Shown here: piece by piece, positions 62,049 to 64,000 of the stretch
Position numbering within the stretch: the stretch's first letter is position 1
Layout: every line of letters begins with the position of its first letter
Source of the DNA: Chloroflexota bacterium
GTDB lineage: Bacteria; Chloroflexota; Dehalococcoidia; JACPEP01
Direction: 5' to 3'
DNA length: 64,000 nt
NCBI GenBank assembly: GCA_016183425.1
Contig: JACPEP010000051.1
Location: 1-64,000 of the forward strand
Made by a program: the position numbers and the translations under genes
Notes under the pieces: model-generated
Seen by the model: only the letters and a program-made list of their open reading frames with translations
What the model was told of the DNA's origin: nothing
Database searches by the model: none

Positions 62049-63383
62049 ATGGCGAACCAAACCGAAGTGGAAAAGCAGGTTCTCAAGAAGGTTGAGGAGC
62101 TAGAGCCGGAGCTAATCAAAGTGGCTCTGGATCTGAGCACTATGGAGACTGCCCAGCCCAACGAAAAGCCCGCCGGCGACTACGCCTATGCCTGGTTTGA
62201 GGAAAACGGCCTTAGGCCAAAAAGGGTCGGCGCTCCCGACCGATTCAACGTCCTCGCCAAGTATGAGGGCTCAGGCAAAGGCCGCAGCCTGATATTTTGT
62301 AGCCACCTGGATGGCGGCGGTAGGTTCGAAGGCATGGAGTGGAAGTACCGATACCCCAACGCCCCTTTCCGACTCAGCGCCTGGCGGGAAGGCGATGCCT
62401 TGGTGGGCCAAAGCATCGCCAACTGTAAGGGCCCTATGGCCTGCTGGATGATCGCCACCAAGGCCATAAAGGAATCGGGGGTCAAGCTCCTGGGGGATAT
62501 CCTCCTCGCTCCGGTGGTGGGAGAGACGGGCGGCTCGCCGGTAGATGAGTACAAATCCCCTGAACACGATTCCCACGAGTTGGGAGCCCGCTACCTGGTC
62601 AGTCATGGTGGAATGGCCGACTATGCCATGGTGGCCGAAGCCACCGCCTTCTCCATCGTCCCCTGCATGACCGGCTTCGCTTATTACAAGATCACCATAT
62701 ACGGCGGAGCCGCTTCCTACACCCCCTTCCTGCGCCGCCCTCAGCCGGCCATGGAGAAGAACCAAAACGCCATTGTCAGAATGGCCAAGTTTATCGAGAA
62801 ATTTGAGGAATACGCTGAGAAGTACATGAAGGAGAACACCTACTCCTTCGACGGGGGCACCATGGTGCCCAACGCGGTCATCGGCGGTATAAGGGGAGGG
62901 ACACCCCCGAAACCCACTACTACTGCCGAGGTCTGTAGCGCCTATTGCGACTTCAGGGTTCGCCCGGGCAAAAACCCCTTGGACATGAAACGCGACCTGG
63001 AGCGGATACTGGAGGAGATGGGCACCGAAGGCGAGGTGGAAATGTTCAAGTACCTCCCCGGGTTCGAGGCGTGGCAAAATAAGGGCTTCGATACCTTCAA
63101 AAAAGCCCTGGTGGCCGCTCACCAAACGATGTTCCAGGAACCTCCTAGAAATGTAGCCACCCAGTTTGTCAGCATGTGGCGCGATGTCAATCCCTTCAAC
63201 GAATTGGGAGTGCCCGCGCTGTCTTACGGCTTCCCCACCGGATATACTAAGGAAGGGGCTACCGCCACCATGAGCTCCTCCGCCGCCGTCACGGTGAAGA
63301 TCGCCGATATGGTTCGGGCAGCCAAAGTATATGCCCTGCTGGCCCTGGACCTCTGCAACCGGCCTTTGAGCCAGCCGTTATAG
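62049..63383 (+). CDS. M20-like peptidase/deacylase family protein, copy 2
   Basis: A 444-residue tandem paralog of the preceding gene with the same SHLDGGG, ANCKGPM and VGETGGSPVDE motifs. The C-terminal segment YGFPTGYTKEGA lacks the His seen in copy 1 (YTHEGA). ATG 62049 is chosen over ATG 62031 because AAAAGGAGTCACGA precedes it. Two similar proteins side by side suggest a heteromer or two related substrates. Confidence 0.82.
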   Translation: MANQTEVEKQVLKKVEELEPELIKVALDLSTMETAQPNEKPAGDYAYAWFEENGLRPKRVGAPDRFNVLAKYEGSGKGRSLIFCSHLDGGGRFEGMEWKYRYPNAPFRLSAWREGDALVGQSIANCKGPMACWMIATKAIKESGVKLLGDILLAPVVGETGGSPVDEYKSPEHDSHELGARYLVSHGGMADYAMVAEATAFSIVPCMTGFAYYKITIYGGAASYTPFLRRPQPAMEKNQNAIVRMAKFIEKFEEYAEKYMKENTYSFDGGTMVPNAVIGGIRGGTPPKPTTTAEVCSAYCDFRVRPGKNPLDMKRDLERILEEMGTEGEVEMFKYLPGFEAWQNKGFDTFKKALVAAHQTMFQEPPRNVATQFVSMWRDVNPFNELGVPALSYGFPTGYTKEGATATMSSSAAVTVKIADMVRAAKVYALLALDLCNRPLSQPL

Positions 63384-63528
63384 CATTGGATACTGGCCTG
63401 CGTGGTGATAAGGAGGAAAGAGGACGGTTCGCTCTCTCGATTAGATGAGGGCCATTTCGGGCTGCTAACCCGGAATGCTTGACTTACGTGTGGATATTGG
63501 CATGGAGGATTGAGATATGGAGGGATCA

Positions 63529-64000
63529 ATGGGCCCAGAAGCTGACTACTGGCGAGCCGCCTTGGGGAAGCGCCGTTCCCGCCGCCAGGTCTTGGGGATG
63601 GCAGCCAAGTTGGGCCTCGGCTTGGCCGGGGCTTCTTTATTAGCCTGTGCCCCCGCCGCCGGAAAGGCGCCGGAGAAGCTTACCTACGGCTATATCAAGG
63701 AAGGGGTCACCCTAGACGGCCACATCGATTTCCAGATCGGCAGCATGTCTATGGGTGACGCCCTCTACGATGCCCTTACCTACCAGAGCTCCAAGAGAGA
63801 ACTAGAGCCCGGTTTGGCCGAGAGCTGGCGATCCATCAATGATAAGACCTGGGAGTTCAAACTGCGGCGGGGGATCAAGTTCCATAACGGAGAGCCGTTC
63901 AATGCAGAGGTAGTCAAGTGGAATGTGACCCGCATCCAGAACCCCAAGCACACTGGCCGCCTACGCGCCATCTTGTCTACTATTCAAGGGGTTGAGGTGG
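63529..64000 (+). CDS. ABC-type solute-binding lipoprotein, family 5 (partial, runs off the window)
   Basis: The first ~157 codons of another SBP_bac_5 protein. MGPEADYWRA...SRRQ with Cys40 in LLAC aligns position by position with the copies at 363, 5885 and 29854, which supports ATG 63529 (GGAGG five bases upstream) over ATG 63517. The mature part reads WEFKLRRGIKFHNGE. It continues past the window end. Confidence 0.9.
   Translation, partial: MGPEADYWRAALGKRRSRRQVLGMAAKLGLGLAGASLLACAPAAGKAPEKLTYGYIKEGVTLDGHIDFQIGSMSMGDALYDALTYQSSKRELEPGLAESWRSINDKTWEFKLRRGIKFHNGEPFNAEVVKWNVTRIQNPKHTGRLRAILSTIQGVEV

Noticed and set aside
1-64000. CRISPR arrays or prophage
   Set aside because: No regularly spaced repeats, and no phage structural or integrase genes apart from the decayed insertion element.

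Overview
The window looks like a piece of a moderately GC-rich bacterial chromosome, most likely a Chloroflexota of the Dehalococcoidia/SAR202 type. This placement is inferred from gene content only: Tat-type lipoprotein solute-binding proteins with Pro/Thr-rich linkers, an expanded family of FAD oxidoreductases, a reductive-dehalogenase-like protein, an ADP-forming acyl-CoA synthetase pair, methylmalonyl-CoA accessory genes, and a 5S rRNA that is not next to 16S/23S genes.

Layout. 1-15.4 kb is a catabolic island on the + strand: solute-binding protein, Mop-type aldehyde oxidoreductase, double Dabb-domain protein, second solute-binding protein, then six tandem FAD-oxidoreductase paralogs. 15.4-23.2 kb is mixed: MBL-fold hydrolase, MazF-type toxin/antitoxin, PcrA/UvrD helicase, a lone prepilin, ArsM, GNAT, MFS exporter. 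A decayed IS481-like element (23.4-24.5 kb) borders two ferredoxin-type proteins and a methylmalonyl-CoA epimerase / B12-binding subunit / MeaB cluster, followed by a CNNM/CorC protein and a radical-SAM-linked protein. 29.8-34.3 kb holds the most interesting locus: a frameshifted solute-binding protein, a MerR regulator, a deiodinase-like selenoprotein with an in-frame TGA and SECIS-like hairpin, and an RdhA-like corrinoid/iron-sulfur protein without a Tat signal. 34.3-52 kb is mostly housekeeping: M48 protease, DUF2079 membrane protein, nitroreductase, histidine phosphatase, tRNA-Ala and 5S rRNA, S1, ClpC, MFS, RadA, and the rod-shape operon mreB-mreC-mreD-mrdA-rodA on the - strand. 52.2-57.4 kb (-) carries two Cat1-like CoA-transferases and the two chains of an ADP-forming acyl-CoA synthetase. 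57.6-64 kb (+) is a second catabolic island: two VOC proteins, RidA, a seventh FAD oxidoreductase, two M20-like proteins, and the start of another solute-binding protein.

How it may work together (inference). The two catabolic islands have the same logic: a lipoprotein that captures an organic solute, flavin- or molybdenum-dependent oxidation, ring or acyl cleavage by VOC/RidA/M20-like proteins, and CoA activation by the CoA-transferases and the ADP-forming synthetase, with propionyl-type products passing through the methylmalonyl-CoA route. No ABC permease or ATPase accompanies any of the solute-binding proteins. The MerR/selenoprotein/RdhA locus is best explained as a regulated reductive dehalogenation or related thiol/selenol redox system. 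Two promoters 1.8 kb apart share the same composite operator, which ties the solute-binding protein to the MerR gene.
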